A DNA stretch of 34,864 nt from JAVEYA01 sp034003745 (GTDB lineage Bacteria; Bacillota; Peptococcia; DRI-13; PHAD01), in contig JAVEYA010000019.1 in the NCBI GenBank assembly GCA_034003745.1, forward strand, positions 1-34,864, in the 5' to 3' direction. Every line of letters begins with the position of its first letter. The stretch's first letter is position 1. This document shows, one piece after another, positions 1-8,954 of the stretch. The notes beneath the pieces were generated by a model. The model was not told where the DNA came from. It saw only the letters and a program-made list of their open reading frames with translations, and made no database searches. The translations under genes were made by a program, and so were the position numbers.

Positions 1-305
1 TGGAAGAAGCCTTAAGGGACGCTCAGGTGGTGATGATGCTCCGGATCCAGCTGGACCGCCAGAAAGCCGGCCTCTTCCCTTCTATCCGCGAATACAGTCA
101 GATATACGGATTGAATACCGTCAATTTAAAACTGGCGTCCCGCGACGCGCTGGTGCTGCATCCCGGTCCTATGAACAGGGGCGTGGAAATCTCCGCCGAC
201 GTGGCGGACGGGCTGCAGTCGGTCATCAATGAGCAGGTGACCTGCGGCGTGGCTGTACGGATGGCGCTTTTATATCTGATGCTCGGACAAAAGGGGGAAG
301 AATAA
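1..305 (+). CDS. pyrB: Aspartate carbamoyltransferase catalytic chain, C-terminal part (cut by window edge)
   Basis: The reading frame is open from the window edge (first full codon at base 3) to TAA at 303-305, so only about the last 100 residues are present. Aspartate carbamoyltransferase joins carbamoyl phosphate and aspartate in the second step of cytosolic UMP synthesis. The visible part carries the family's LRIQ segment and the signature HPGPMNRGVEI, which belongs to the aspartate-binding domain, followed by the usual C-terminal helix. The stop codon lies directly against the GTG start of pyrC, so the two are probably translationally coupled. The position at the head of a complete pyr gene set supports pyrB over ornithine carbamoyltransferase. 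The start and any upstream pyrR/pyrP attenuator lie outside the window. Confidence 0.95.
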   Translation, partial: EEALRDAQVVMMLRIQLDRQKAGLFPSIREYSQIYGLNTVNLKLASRDALVLHPGPMNRGVEISADVADGLQSVINEQVTCGVAVRMALLYLMLGQKGEE

Positions 306-1598
306 GTGGAATATATCTTAAAAGGCGCGCGTCTCCTCGATCCCGCAACAGGTTTGGATAAACAGCTGGATATACAGATCGTAAACGGACGGATTAAGCA
401 AATCGGGGAAAATATAGAAGTACGGGGGCTTACGGCGTACGACCTCACAGGCCGGATCATCGCCCCGGGCTTTATCGATATGCATGTACACTTTAGAGAA
501 CCCGGCTTCGAAGGCAATGAGACGATCGCCACAGGCGTTAAGGCGGCGGTGGCCGGGGGATTTACCGCAGTAGCCTGTATGCCCAATACGAAACCCTGTG
601 TGGATAATGAGGCGGTAGTGGAATTTATTAAAAACAGGGCGGCCGAGGTTGCTCTGGCGAAAGTTTACCCTATCGGGACCATCAGCAAAAAGCAGCAGGG
701 TGAAGAAATCTCCGAGATCGGTTCTCTGTATAAGGCCGGTATCGCGGCCATTTCGGACGACGGGAAGCCCGTTGTCAACAGCGAAGTCATGCGCCGCGCC
801 CTGGAATATTCCAAGCTCTTCGACTTGCCTGTTCTCTCCCATAGTGAAGAACCGGCTCTTTCGACCGGAGGCGATATGCACGAAGGCTACTGGTCCACGT
901 TCTTAGGTTTAAAGGGCATTCCGGCCCAGGCGGAAGAAATTATGGTGGCCCGGGATATCCTGTTGGCGGGCCTGACCGGGGGCAGACTGCACCTGTGCCA
1001 TCTCAGCACCAGGGGGAGCATTGAGCTCTTACGCTACGCCCGTGCTCAGGGTATTCAGGTAACGGCGGAAGCAACGCCCCACCACCTTCTTTTAACCGAT
1101 GAAGAAGTGCGGGGATACGATACCTCCACCAAGGTCAATCCCCCCTTAAGGAGCGCGGAGCATGTCGCGGCGGTACGGCAGGCGGTCAAGGAAGGGCTGG
1201 TTCCCTGTATTGCCTCCGACCACGCTCCGTGGTGCCGCGAGGAAAAGGAACAGGAGTATTCCAAAGCCCCCAACGGTATTTCCGGACTGGAAACGGCGGT
1301 TGCTGTCAGCTGGGATACCCTGGTGATCAAGGAAAAAATGAATCCGCTGGAATTTATTGCCCGCTTTACAACAGGCCCGGCCAACGCGCTGAATATACAA
1401 CGCGGCCGTATTGCGCCCGGAGAGGAAGCTGACCTGACGGTCATCGACCCGCTTTTAAAAAGGCAGGTGGATGTGCATACATTTTACTCCAAAGGGAAAA
1501 ACAGCCCTTATCAGGGCCGTATTTTCCAGGGCTGGCCGGTAATGACCGTCGTGGGCGGCCAAATCATGATGCAAGACGGCAAAGTGAAGGAGGAATAA
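306..1598 (+). CDS. pyrC: Dihydroorotase (class I, zinc metalloenzyme)
   Basis: This 430-residue protein has the usual length of the Bacillus/Aquifex type dihydroorotase, which cyclises N-carbamoyl-aspartate to dihydroorotate (third step of UMP synthesis). Visible metal-site motifs, in order: DMHVHFREPG (His about 60 and 62), SDDGKP (Asp about 151-152, the bridging acidic residue of this class in place of a carboxylated lysine), LSHSEE (His about 179), LCHLST (His about 232) and SDHAPW (Asp about 305). The start is GTG at 306, directly after the pyrB stop, with a GGGGGAAG ribosome binding site inside the pyrB end. No catalytic residue appears to be missing. It ends 5 bases before carA. Confidence 0.97.
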   Translation: MEYILKGARLLDPATGLDKQLDIQIVNGRIKQIGENIEVRGLTAYDLTGRIIAPGFIDMHVHFREPGFEGNETIATGVKAAVAGGFTAVACMPNTKPCVDNEAVVEFIKNRAAEVALAKVYPIGTISKKQQGEEISEIGSLYKAGIAAISDDGKPVVNSEVMRRALEYSKLFDLPVLSHSEEPALSTGGDMHEGYWSTFLGLKGIPAQAEEIMVARDILLAGLTGGRLHLCHLSTRGSIELLRYARAQGIQVTAEATPHHLLLTDEEVRGYDTSTKVNPPLRSAEHVAAVRQAVKEGLVPCIASDHAPWCREEKEQEYSKAPNGISGLETAVAVSWDTLVIKEKMNPLEFIARFTTGPANALNIQRGRIAPGEEADLTVIDPLLKRQVDVHTFYSKGKNSPYQGRIFQGWPVMTVVGGQIMMQDGKVKEE

Positions 1599-1603
1599 AC
1601 TTA

Positions 1604-2722
1604 GTGAAAGCTTATTTATGCTTGGCCGACGGCAAAATCTTCAGCGGGGAATCCATCGGTATGGCCGATGAAACTTCGGGTGAAGTGGTTTTCAATACGA
1701 GCATGACGGGATATCAGGAGATCCTGACCGACCCTTCTTATGCAGGGCAGATTATTGTCCTGACCTATCCTTTGATCGGTAATTACGGCGTCAACAGCAC
1801 GGACGAGGAATCGCCCCGCATCGCGGCCAAAGGATTAATCATCAAAGAATTGTGTAATCTTCCTTCCAATTATCGGTCGGAACAGACGCTGCACCGGTAT
1901 CTGGTAAAACATAATATTGTCGGCATCAAGGATATCGATACCCGCGCCCTGACCAAACACCTACGGCAGTCCGGCACCATGATGGGCTTAATCAGCGCGG
2001 AACCAAACCCGGAGGAACTGGTAAAACGGGCGAAGGCGTTAAAACCCTTATTTGGTCCGGAACTGGTTAAATCCGTTACCTGTAAAAGCGCGTATACCTT
2101 AGAGAACGGCGAATATCCGGTGGTGGTGGTGGATTACGGCGCCAAGGGCAATATCGTCCAGTCCCTGCGGAATCTGGGCTGCCGGGTCACGGTCGTTCCG
2201 GCTACAGCAAGCGCCGAAGAGATTTTAAGTTTTAAACCCTGGGGCGTGGTCCTGTCCAACGGACCGGGGGACCCGGAAGATGTGGCCTACAGCCTGCCGG
2301 CCATCCGGGGCGTTCTGGAGGCGGAAATCCCGCTGATGGGGATTTGCCTGGGCCATCATCTCCTGGGCATGGCTTTGGGCGGTAAAATATACAAGCTGAA
2401 ATTCGGTCACCGCGGCAGCAATCATCCGGTCAAGGACCTGCGCAGAAATCGCGTCTATATCACCGCGCAGAACCACGGTTACGCCGTACAGCCGGACAGT
2501 ATGGACCCGGAAGATGCGGAAATAACCCATATCAATCTGCACGATAATACAGTAGAGGGTCTAAAACATAAAAGGAAGCCGGCTTTCTCCATCCAATTTC
2601 ATCCGGAAGCATGCGCCGGTCCACAGGATACGGACTATTTTTTCGAGGAGTTCATGGAGATGGTCCAAGCCTTCGGGGCTCAAACCAGTACAGAGGGGAG
2701 GAATGGCAATGCCCAAAAATGA
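1604..2722 (+). CDS. carA: Carbamoyl-phosphate synthase, small (glutaminase) subunit
   Basis: The small subunit releases ammonia from glutamine for carbamoyl phosphate synthesis by CarB. The 372 residues show an N-terminal CPSase small-chain domain (about 1-150) and a class I glutamine amidotransferase domain (about 170-360). The catalytic triad is visible: Cys about 248 in GICLGHH, and His about 333 and Glu about 335 in FHPEA. One oddity is that the residue after GICLGH is His rather than the usual Gln that contacts substrate glutamine. The start is GTG at 1604 behind AAGGAGG (1587-1593). Its 3' end overlaps carB. Because it sits in the pyr operon it is the pyrimidine (pyrAA-type) enzyme rather than an arginine-specific one. 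Confidence 0.97.
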   Translation: MKAYLCLADGKIFSGESIGMADETSGEVVFNTSMTGYQEILTDPSYAGQIIVLTYPLIGNYGVNSTDEESPRIAAKGLIIKELCNLPSNYRSEQTLHRYLVKHNIVGIKDIDTRALTKHLRQSGTMMGLISAEPNPEELVKRAKALKPLFGPELVKSVTCKSAYTLENGEYPVVVVDYGAKGNIVQSLRNLGCRVTVVPATASAEEILSFKPWGVVLSNGPGDPEDVAYSLPAIRGVLEAEIPLMGICLGHHLLGMALGGKIYKLKFGHRGSNHPVKDLRRNRVYITAQNHGYAVQPDSMDPEDAEITHINLHDNTVEGLKHKRKPAFSIQFHPEACAGPQDTDYFFEEFMEMVQAFGAQTSTEGRNGNAQK

Positions 2723-5700
2723 GTGCTTAAAAAAGGTCATGGTCATTGGTTCGGGCCCCATCGTCATCGGCCAGGCGGCGGAATTCGACTATGCCGGGAC
2801 GCAGGCCTGCCGTTCACTCCGAGAGGAAGGCGTCGAGGTCGTCCTGGTTAACTCCAATCCGGCTACCATCATGACGGACGCCGATATCGCCGATCGTGTC
2901 TACTTAGAGCCGCTGACGGTGGAGGCCGTGGCGGAGATCATCAAAAAAGAAAAACCCCAGGGCCTGTTGGCTACCCTGGGCGGACAGGTGGGCCTGAATC
3001 TGGCCATGAACCTGGCCCAGGCCGGCGTATTGGAAGAGGAAAATGTGCAGCTTCTGGGCACCCCGCTTACGGCTATTGAGAAAGCGGAGGACCGGGAGAT
3101 CTTTAAGAATACCATGGCGGAAATCAACGAGCCGGTACCGGCCTCCAGCATTGTCGGCAGCGTGGAGGCTGCCTTGAAGTTTGCCGAAGAAATCGGTTAT
3201 CCTTTAATCGTCCGTCCTGCCTACACCCTGGGCGGAACGGGCGGCGGCGTGGCCGACAACGCGGAACAGCTGGCCGATATTGCCACCCGGGGCCTGAAAT
3301 ACAGCATGATTCATCAGATTTTAGTGGAGCGCAGCGTAGCCGGTTGGAAAGAAGTCGAATACGAGGTTATACGAGACTCCCTGGACAATTGCATCACCGT
3401 GTGCTCTATGGAGAATATTGACCCGGTGGGTATCCATACCGGGGATTCCATTGTGGTGGCCCCGACGCAGACTTTATCCGACCGGGATTATCAGATGCTG
3501 CGTTCCAGCGCGCTGAGGATCATCCGGGCGCTGGGCATCGAAGGCGGCTGCAATATTCAGTTCGCCTTGGACCCCAGCTCCTGCCAGTATTATGTCATTG
3601 AAGTGAATCCGCGGGTCAGCCGCTCCTCGGCGCTGGCCTCCAAAGCCACCGGCTACCCCATTGCCAAAGTGGCCGCTAAGATTGCTTTGGGCTTTTCCCT
3701 CGATGAAATAGCCAACAGCGTTACCGGCGCCACCTCAGCCTGCTTTGAACCGGCCATCGACTATGTGGTCGTAAAAATACCGCGCTGGCCCTTTGATAAA
3801 TTCGCCAAAGCCAAACGCACATTGGGCTCCCAGATGAAAGCCACCGGCGAGGTGATGGCTCTGGGCCGGAATCTTCCCTCGGCTTTATTGAAGGCGATCC
3901 GCTCACTGGAAATGAACTTTGTGACGCTTCTGGCTCCCGAGTTCCGTAAGTATACCTGGAAGGAACTCGTGGATAAACTCAAACTGATGGACGATGAACG
4001 GCTTTTTGCCGTGGCGGAGTGCCTGCGGCGCGATATCTCCGTCGAGCAGCTCAACCGGATTACGGGCATTGACGTCTTTTTCCTGGACAGTTTCCGGCAT
4101 ATTGTCTGTTTGGAAAAGATGCTGGAGGATAAAAAGGAATGGACTGCGGAAGACCTTATCCTGGCTAAAAAATCAGGGTTTTCCGATAAACAGCTGGCCC
4201 ACATAATGGGTATCCCGGAAAAAGAAATGCGCGAAAAAAGAAAGGCCCTGGGCGTTAAAGCATCTTTTCGCATGGTGGATACCTGCGCAGGAGAATTTGC
4301 CGCCACTACGCCGTATTATTACTCCACCTACAATGAAGAAGATGAACTCGCGCCTTCGGACAACAAGAAAGTGGTAGTGCTCGGTTCCGGGCCCATCCGC
4401 ATCGGTCAGGGCATCGAGTTCGACTACTGTTCCGTCCATTCGGCCTGGGCCATCCGGGACGCCGGGATGGAATCCATCGTTATCAATAACAATCCGGAGA
4501 CCGTCAGCACCGACCCGGATACTTCCGATAAACTCTTCTTCGAGCCGCTGACGCTGGAAAATGTCTTAAATATAATTGAAGCCGAAAAGCCTTTGGGCGT
4601 GGTGGTTCAATTCGGCGGGCAGACCGCTATCAACCTGGCCAAGCCGCTCTCAGAAGCGGGCGTCCGGGTGCTGGGGACCGGCGTGGATGATATCGACCGC
4701 GCCGAAGACAGGAAAAGGTTTGACGCGCTCTTGGAAGAGCTAAAGATTCCTCGGCCGGTGGGCAGCACAGCCACCAGCCGGGATGAAGCCAAAGATATTG
4801 CCCTGAAGCTGGGCTTCCCCGTCCTGGTGCGCCCCTCCTATGTGCTGGGGGGCCGGGCTATGGAGATCGTCTATAACGAAGAAGAACTGACCACTTACCT
4901 GGAGGAAGCGGTGCGCGTCTCGCCGGAACATCCTGTACTGGTGGACCGCTACATGATGGGCAAGGAAGTGGAAGTAGACGCTGTCTGCGACGGCGCCCAG
5001 GTGCTGATCCCCGGCATTATGGAACACCTGGAACGGGCCGGGGTACACTCCGGCGACAGTGTGGCCATCTATCCGCCCCAAACCCTGGAACAGGCGCACC
5101 TGGACACCCTGGCGGCCTATACGGAAAGAATCGCGCTGAGTTTGAACACCAGGGGATTGGTGAATATTCAATATGTTATTTTCGATAATCAAATCTATGT
5201 GCTGGAAGTAAACCCCCGGGCCAGCCGCACCGTGCCTTTCTTAAGCAAGGTCACAGGTATTCCCATGGTTAAGCTGGCTACGCGGATCATGTTGGGTGAA
5301 ACCTTAGCCGACATGGGTTACGCAGGCGGGTTAAGAAAGCCCCTGCCGCTGGTGGCTATCAAGATGCCGGTCTTCTCCTTCAATAAATTAATCGATGTGG
5401 AACCCTCTTTGGGCCCGGAAATGAAATCAACCGGCGAGGTCATGGGCCTGGCGGAAGATTTTGTCTCCTCGCTGCACAAGGCCTTTCTCGGAGCAGGTTA
5501 TCAGATTCCCAAGACGGGAGAGATTCTGGCCACCATTGCCGATAAGGATAAGGAGGAAGCGCTGCCGCTTCTGCGGATGTGCTCCGGGCTGGGTTTTGAT
5601 ATCTGGGCCACCGGCGGAACAGCCAGATTCTTATATGAGAACCACGTACCGGTAAAGGAAGTGGCTAAAATCGGGCAAGGCAGCCCCAGCGTACTGGATT

Positions 5701-5906
5701 TGATTCGCGGAGGCAACCTCGGTTTTGTTATCAATACTTTAACCAGGGGGAAAAACTCCCAACGCGACGGTTTCCAGATTCGCCGGGCCGCGGTAGAGTT
5801 CAATATTCCCTGCCTGACTTCCCTCGATACGTTTAAGGGCCTTTTGAAGGTAATTGAACAAAGTCAGGGGCCGGTTATGATTAAAGCCTTGCAGGATTAC
5901 CTATAG
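2709..5906 (+). CDS. carB: Carbamoyl-phosphate synthase, large subunit
   Basis: The large subunit makes carbamoyl phosphate from bicarbonate, ammonia and two ATP. The protein has the two homologous ATP-grasp halves of the family, each opening with a GSGPIxIGQ motif (residues about 13 and 560), an oligomerisation region between them, and a C-terminal MGS-type allosteric domain over about the last 130 residues. Full length (about 1065 residues) and both halves are intact. I place the start at ATG 2709 (Met-Pro-Lys-Asn): the GGGAGG sequence ending at 2701 is 7 bases from this ATG but only 1 base from the in-frame ATG at 2703, and family members begin near this point. It overlaps the carA end by 14 bases. 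Confidence 0.97.
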   Translation: MPKNECLKKVMVIGSGPIVIGQAAEFDYAGTQACRSLREEGVEVVLVNSNPATIMTDADIADRVYLEPLTVEAVAEIIKKEKPQGLLATLGGQVGLNLAMNLAQAGVLEEENVQLLGTPLTAIEKAEDREIFKNTMAEINEPVPASSIVGSVEAALKFAEEIGYPLIVRPAYTLGGTGGGVADNAEQLADIATRGLKYSMIHQILVERSVAGWKEVEYEVIRDSLDNCITVCSMENIDPVGIHTGDSIVVAPTQTLSDRDYQMLRSSALRIIRALGIEGGCNIQFALDPSSCQYYVIEVNPRVSRSSALASKATGYPIAKVAAKIALGFSLDEIANSVTGATSACFEPAIDYVVVKIPRWPFDKFAKAKRTLGSQMKATGEVMALGRNLPSALLKAIRSLEMNFVTLLAPEFRKYTWKELVDKLKLMDDERLFAVAECLRRDISVEQLNRITGIDVFFLDSFRHIVCLEKMLEDKKEWTAEDLILAKKSGFSDKQLAHIMGIPEKEMREKRKALGVKASFRMVDTCAGEFAATTPYYYSTYNEEDELAPSDNKKVVVLGSGPIRIGQGIEFDYCSVHSAWAIRDAGMESIVINNNPETVSTDPDTSDKLFFEPLTLENVLNIIEAEKPLGVVVQFGGQTAINLAKPLSEAGVRVLGTGVDDIDRAEDRKRFDALLEELKIPRPVGSTATSRDEAKDIALKLGFPVLVRPSYVLGGRAMEIVYNEEELTTYLEEAVRVSPEHPVLVDRYMMGKEVEVDAVCDGAQVLIPGIMEHLERAGVHSGDSVAIYPPQTLEQAHLDTLAAYTERIALSLNTRGLVNIQYVIFDNQIYVLEVNPRASRTVPFLSKVTGIPMVKLATRIMLGETLADMGYAGGLRKPLPLVAIKMPVFSFNKLIDVEPSLGPEMKSTGEVMGLAEDFVSSLHKAFLGAGYQIPKTGEILATIADKDKEEALPLLRMCSGLGFDIWATGGTARFLYENHVPVKEVAKIGQGSPSVLDLIRGGNLGFVINTLTRGKNSQRDGFQIRRAAVEFNIPCLTSLDTFKGLLKVIEQSQGPVMIKALQDYL

Positions 5907-5917
5907 GAGGTGCGCTG

Positions 5918-6691
5918 ATGAAATATCATATTCCCCGGGCCCCGGTGCGTGCCCAAATTAAGACGAGAGAGGCTTATCTTTTGACCTTCGAAGCGCCGGA
6001 AATCGCGCAGGAGGCAAAGCCGGGACAGTTTGTGCATATAAAAACGGCAAAAGGCTCGGACCCGTTGCTGCGCCGGCCCCTCAGCATCTGCAGGGCCTTG
6101 CCCGCAGAGGGCCTGGTGGTGGTCTGGTACCAGGCGGTGGGGAGGGGCACCGCCCTTATGACTGAGCTGATGGCCTGGGATGAGGTAGATGTCGTCGGTC
6201 CGCTGGGCCGGGGGTTCGATACGGAAATTGCCGGGGAGAAAGTGTATCTCATCGGCGGCGGAGTTGGGTTGGCCCCGCTGATATTCCTGGGTCAGAAACT
6301 GGCCGGAGCGAATGAGATTACCCTGTTCGGCGGCGCGAAAAATGCCGGGCTGCTGGAAACAGCGCAAGATTTAAGCGCTCTGCCCGCATTCTGGGCTACC
6401 GAAGACGGCAGTTTGGGGCACAGGGGCCTGGTGACGGAACTTCTGAAACAAAGCCTGGAAAAAGAAAAACCGGCCAGGTTTTATTCCTGCGGCCCGCACG
6501 GCATGCTGGCCGAGGTGGCGCGCCTGGCCCGGGCGCAGAACATTCCGCTGCAAGTCTCCCTGGAAAGCGCCATGGCCTGTGGGGTCGGCGCCTGCCTGGG
6601 TTGCTCCTGTGACAAGGGGTCCGGCCGGGAAGGGTATCTGAAAGTATGTAAAGACGGCCCCGTTTTCTGGGATACGGAGGTGAATCTTTAG
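5918..6691 (+). CDS. pyrK: Dihydroorotate dehydrogenase B, electron-transfer subunit (FAD, 2Fe-2S)
   Basis: PyrK passes electrons from dihydroorotate dehydrogenase (PyrD) to NAD+. In the 257 residues the FAD-binding motif RRPLSI (about 52-57), the nucleotide-binding stretch GGGVGLAP (about 113-120) and the C-terminal 2Fe-2S cysteines (about 221, 226, 229 and 244) are all visible, in the order expected for the ferredoxin-reductase-like family. The start is ATG 5918 with AGGAGGTG just upstream. Four genes further on the operon includes pyrE, and pyrD follows directly, so the partner is encoded next door. The pair defines class 1B dihydroorotate dehydrogenase, the NAD-linked form common in Bacillota and well suited to anaerobic growth. 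Confidence 0.96.
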   Translation: MKYHIPRAPVRAQIKTREAYLLTFEAPEIAQEAKPGQFVHIKTAKGSDPLLRRPLSICRALPAEGLVVVWYQAVGRGTALMTELMAWDEVDVVGPLGRGFDTEIAGEKVYLIGGGVGLAPLIFLGQKLAGANEITLFGGAKNAGLLETAQDLSALPAFWATEDGSLGHRGLVTELLKQSLEKEKPARFYSCGPHGMLAEVARLARAQNIPLQVSLESAMACGVGACLGCSCDKGSGREGYLKVCKDGPVFWDTEVNL

Positions 6692-6694
6692 CTA

Positions 6695-7630
6695 ATGAAT
6701 ACGTCTTTTGCCAAAGAGCCGGATTTGGGTGTGGAAATTGCCGGCATTAAAATGAAAAACCCTGTGATGACCGCCTCGGGCACATTTGGCTTCGGGGAAC
6801 TGTATACGGATTTTTTCCCGCTGGATCAATTAGGCGCTGTTGTCGTCAAAGGGGTCACCCGTGAGGCGAGAGCCGGCAATCCGCCGCCGCGTTTGGTGGA
6901 AACCCCCTCCGGACTCTTAAATGCCATTGGCTTGGAGAATCCGGGAGTGGATAAGGTTATCGCAGAATATCTGCCGCCTTTGGCCGGCTGCGGCGCGCCG
7001 GTGATCGTCAATATCGCCGGCAATACGGCGGAAGATTATTGCTATGTGGCGGAAAAGCTCAGCGAATGCCCCGTGGTCAGTGGGCTGGAGATCAATATTT
7101 CCTGCCCCAATGTCAAAGCCGGGGGGCTCGCCTTCGGCAGCCGGGCTGATCTGGCCTCGGATGTGGTCAGGCAGATCAGGGCCGCCACGGCCCTCCCTTT
7201 AATCGTCAAGCTCTCCCCCAATGTCACTGATATTGTGGAAATTGCCCTGGCCGTGGAGGAGGCGGGCGCCGATGCGCTAACGCTGGTTAATACGCTTCTG
7301 GGGATGGCCATCGATATAAAAAAAAGAAAGCCGCGGCTGGCCAATATCACAGGCGGTCTTTCCGGTCCGGCCATGAAGCCGGTGGCGCTCAGAATGGTCT
7401 GGCAAGTTTCGCAGCAAGTAAAAATACCTGTCATCGGCTTGGGCGGCATCGTTACGGCGGCCGACGCCCTGGAATTCATCATGGCGGGAGCGTCCGCGGT
7501 CGCGATAGGGACAGGGCAATTCATCAATCCCTGTTGCTGTGTAGAGGTCGCCGAGGGTTTAAACGCATATTGTCTGACTCATGGAATTAAGAGGATAAGC
7601 GATCTTATTGGTGTCGCCTGGAAGGAGTGA
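6695..7630 (+). CDS. pyrD: Dihydroorotate dehydrogenase B, catalytic subunit
   Basis: This FMN-dependent TIM-barrel enzyme oxidises dihydroorotate to orotate. At 311 residues it has the normal class 1B length. The catalytic-base cysteine is in NISCPNV (Cys about 137), which is the mark of class 1 enzymes (class 2 use serine). Other family segments are MTASGTFGFGE near the N-terminus, VNTLLGM and GGLSGPA. The ATG at 6695 is 3 bases after the pyrK stop; the best ribosome binding site, GGAGGTGA at about 6675-6682, is 12 bases away and lies inside pyrK, so coupling with pyrK is likely. Its stop at 7628-7630 sits inside the pyrF leader. Confidence 0.97.
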   Translation: MNTSFAKEPDLGVEIAGIKMKNPVMTASGTFGFGELYTDFFPLDQLGAVVVKGVTREARAGNPPPRLVETPSGLLNAIGLENPGVDKVIAEYLPPLAGCGAPVIVNIAGNTAEDYCYVAEKLSECPVVSGLEINISCPNVKAGGLAFGSRADLASDVVRQIRAATALPLIVKLSPNVTDIVEIALAVEEAGADALTLVNTLLGMAIDIKKRKPRLANITGGLSGPAMKPVALRMVWQVSQQVKIPVIGLGGIVTAADALEFIMAGASAVAIGTGQFINPCCCVEVAEGLNAYCLTHGIKRISDLIGVAWKE

Positions 7631-7637
7631 TGTTGTG

Positions 7638-8375
7638 ATGCAGAAGAACCTGGGAGCACGGAATAAGCTGATTGTAGCCCTGGATTTCCCTGCCTGGAAG
7701 GAAGCGGAGCAGTTGGTGAAGTCTCTGCCCGAAGCGGCTTTGTTCAAGGTGGGATTGGAATTATACCTGGCAAGTAATGGCCAGGCGGTAAAAAAATTAA
7801 GAGAAATGGGTAAGGAAGTATTTCTTGATTTAAAATTTCACGATATCCCCAACACGGTGGCGCAGGCCTGCCGGCAAGCCTGTCGGGAAGGCGCTTTTTT
7901 GTTGGATGTGCACGCGCCCGGGGGGCGGGAAATGCTGCGCCAGGCGGCCCTGGCCGTGCAGGAAGAAGCGGCCCGGCAAAAAACGCCGAAGCCGCTGTTG
8001 GTTGCGGTAACTGTGCTGACGAGCATGGATGATACAGATCTCGTGGAGATCGGTGTCTGTGGCGCAGGCGGGACAGCGGAGGCAGTGGCAAGGTTGGCCC
8101 GGCTGGCCCAGGAAGCAGGCCTGGACGGGGTGGTGGCCTCCCCGCAGGAAATCCGGCTGATACGCGAAGGGTGCGGGCCTAATTTTAAGATTATCTGTCC
8201 CGGCGTGCGCCCCCTCTGGGCGGCCGCAGGAGACCAGAAACGCGTTATGACGCCGGGTGAGGCGATTCGCGCGGGGGCGGATTATCTGGTGGTGGGCAGG
8301 CCGATTACAAAAGCAAAGAGCCCCAACGAGGCGGCTTCGCAGATAATCGAAGAAATTAAGGAGGCACTGATATGA
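7638..8375 (+). CDS. pyrF: Orotidine-5'-phosphate decarboxylase
   Basis: The enzyme decarboxylates OMP to UMP. The protein of about 245 residues has the active-site signature DLKFHDIPNT (Asp about 64, Lys 66, Asp 69), preceded by LIVALDF and followed by the phosphate-binding C-terminal segment ending in DYLVVGRPIT. An in-frame TTG at 7608 would add 10 residues, but the ribosome binding site AAGGAG (7622-7627) is downstream of that TTG and well spaced for GTG 7635 or ATG 7638. I chose ATG 7638. The pyrD stop codon overlaps this leader, and the last bases overlap the pyrE start (ATGA). Confidence 0.96.
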   Translation: MQKNLGARNKLIVALDFPAWKEAEQLVKSLPEAALFKVGLELYLASNGQAVKKLREMGKEVFLDLKFHDIPNTVAQACRQACREGAFLLDVHAPGGREMLRQAALAVQEEAARQKTPKPLLVAVTVLTSMDDTDLVEIGVCGAGGTAEAVARLARLAQEAGLDGVVASPQEIRLIREGCGPNFKIICPGVRPLWAAAGDQKRVMTPGEAIRAGADYLVVGRPITKAKSPNEAASQIIEEIKEALI

Positions 8376-8950
8376 ATAGAGAGGAAATTATCAAGATATT
8401 TAAAGAAAATGAAGCCATGTTGGAAGGCCATTTTTTGCTGACCTCCGGCCGGCATTCCGACCGGTATCTGCAATGTGCCCTGGTCTTGCAAAATCCCCGC
8501 ACGGTTGAAATCTTATCACAGGAACTGGCGGCAAAAATACCGGAGAAAAATATAGATATCGTCATCGGCCCGGCTCTGGGCGGCATTACCTTAGCTTATG
8601 AGATCGCGCGGCAGATCAATGCTTTGGCCTTATTTGCCGAAAGAGAGAATGGTGTAATGACGCTGCGCCGCGGCTTTAAAATTCCGGCCGGCGCGCGGGT
8701 TCTAGTGGTAGAAGACGTTATCACGACCGGCGGGTCCGTCCTGGAGGTCATCGAAGTAGTGAAGGCGGCCGAGGGAAAAGTTGTCGGCGTGGCCTCCCTG
8801 GTGGACCGCTCTAACGGCAAGGTCGATTTGGGTTACCCATATTACAGCTTGCTGCCTTTAGAGGTGGTCTCCTGGGATCCCGTGGAGTGCCCCCTGTGCG
8901 CCCAAGGCCTTCCGGCAATCAAGCCGGGCTCCCGTACGAAGCCGTTATAA
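8372..8950 (+). CDS. pyrE: Orotate phosphoribosyltransferase
   Basis: PyrE adds the phosphoribosyl group of PRPP to orotate, forming OMP. The 192 residues contain the PRPP-binding motif VLVVEDVITTGGS (about 110-122) and the N-terminal segment LLTSGRHSDRYLQC that lines the orotate site, typical of the shorter Bacillota/thermophile type. The start overlaps the pyrF stop as ATGA (8372-8375). It is the last gene of the operon, and the convergent membrane protein gene ends only 4 bases away at 8955, so there is no intergenic space for a terminator. A weak CCGGC/GCCGG hairpin within the pyrE end (8912-8927) has no T-run. Confidence 0.96.
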   Translation: MNREEIIKIFKENEAMLEGHFLLTSGRHSDRYLQCALVLQNPRTVEILSQELAAKIPEKNIDIVIGPALGGITLAYEIARQINALALFAERENGVMTLRRGFKIPAGARVLVVEDVITTGGSVLEVIEVVKAAEGKVVGVASLVDRSNGKVDLGYPYYSLLPLEVVSWDPVECPLCAQGLPAIKPGSRTKPL

Positions 8951-8954
8951 AAGG

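Noticed and set aside
4740..5192. 150-codon open frame opposite carB, and similar long antisense frames elsewhere (e.g. 98-586, 3761-4306, 7042-7527)
   Set aside because: All lie fully inside well-recognised genes, have no ribosome binding sites or family resemblance, and are expected from codon bias.
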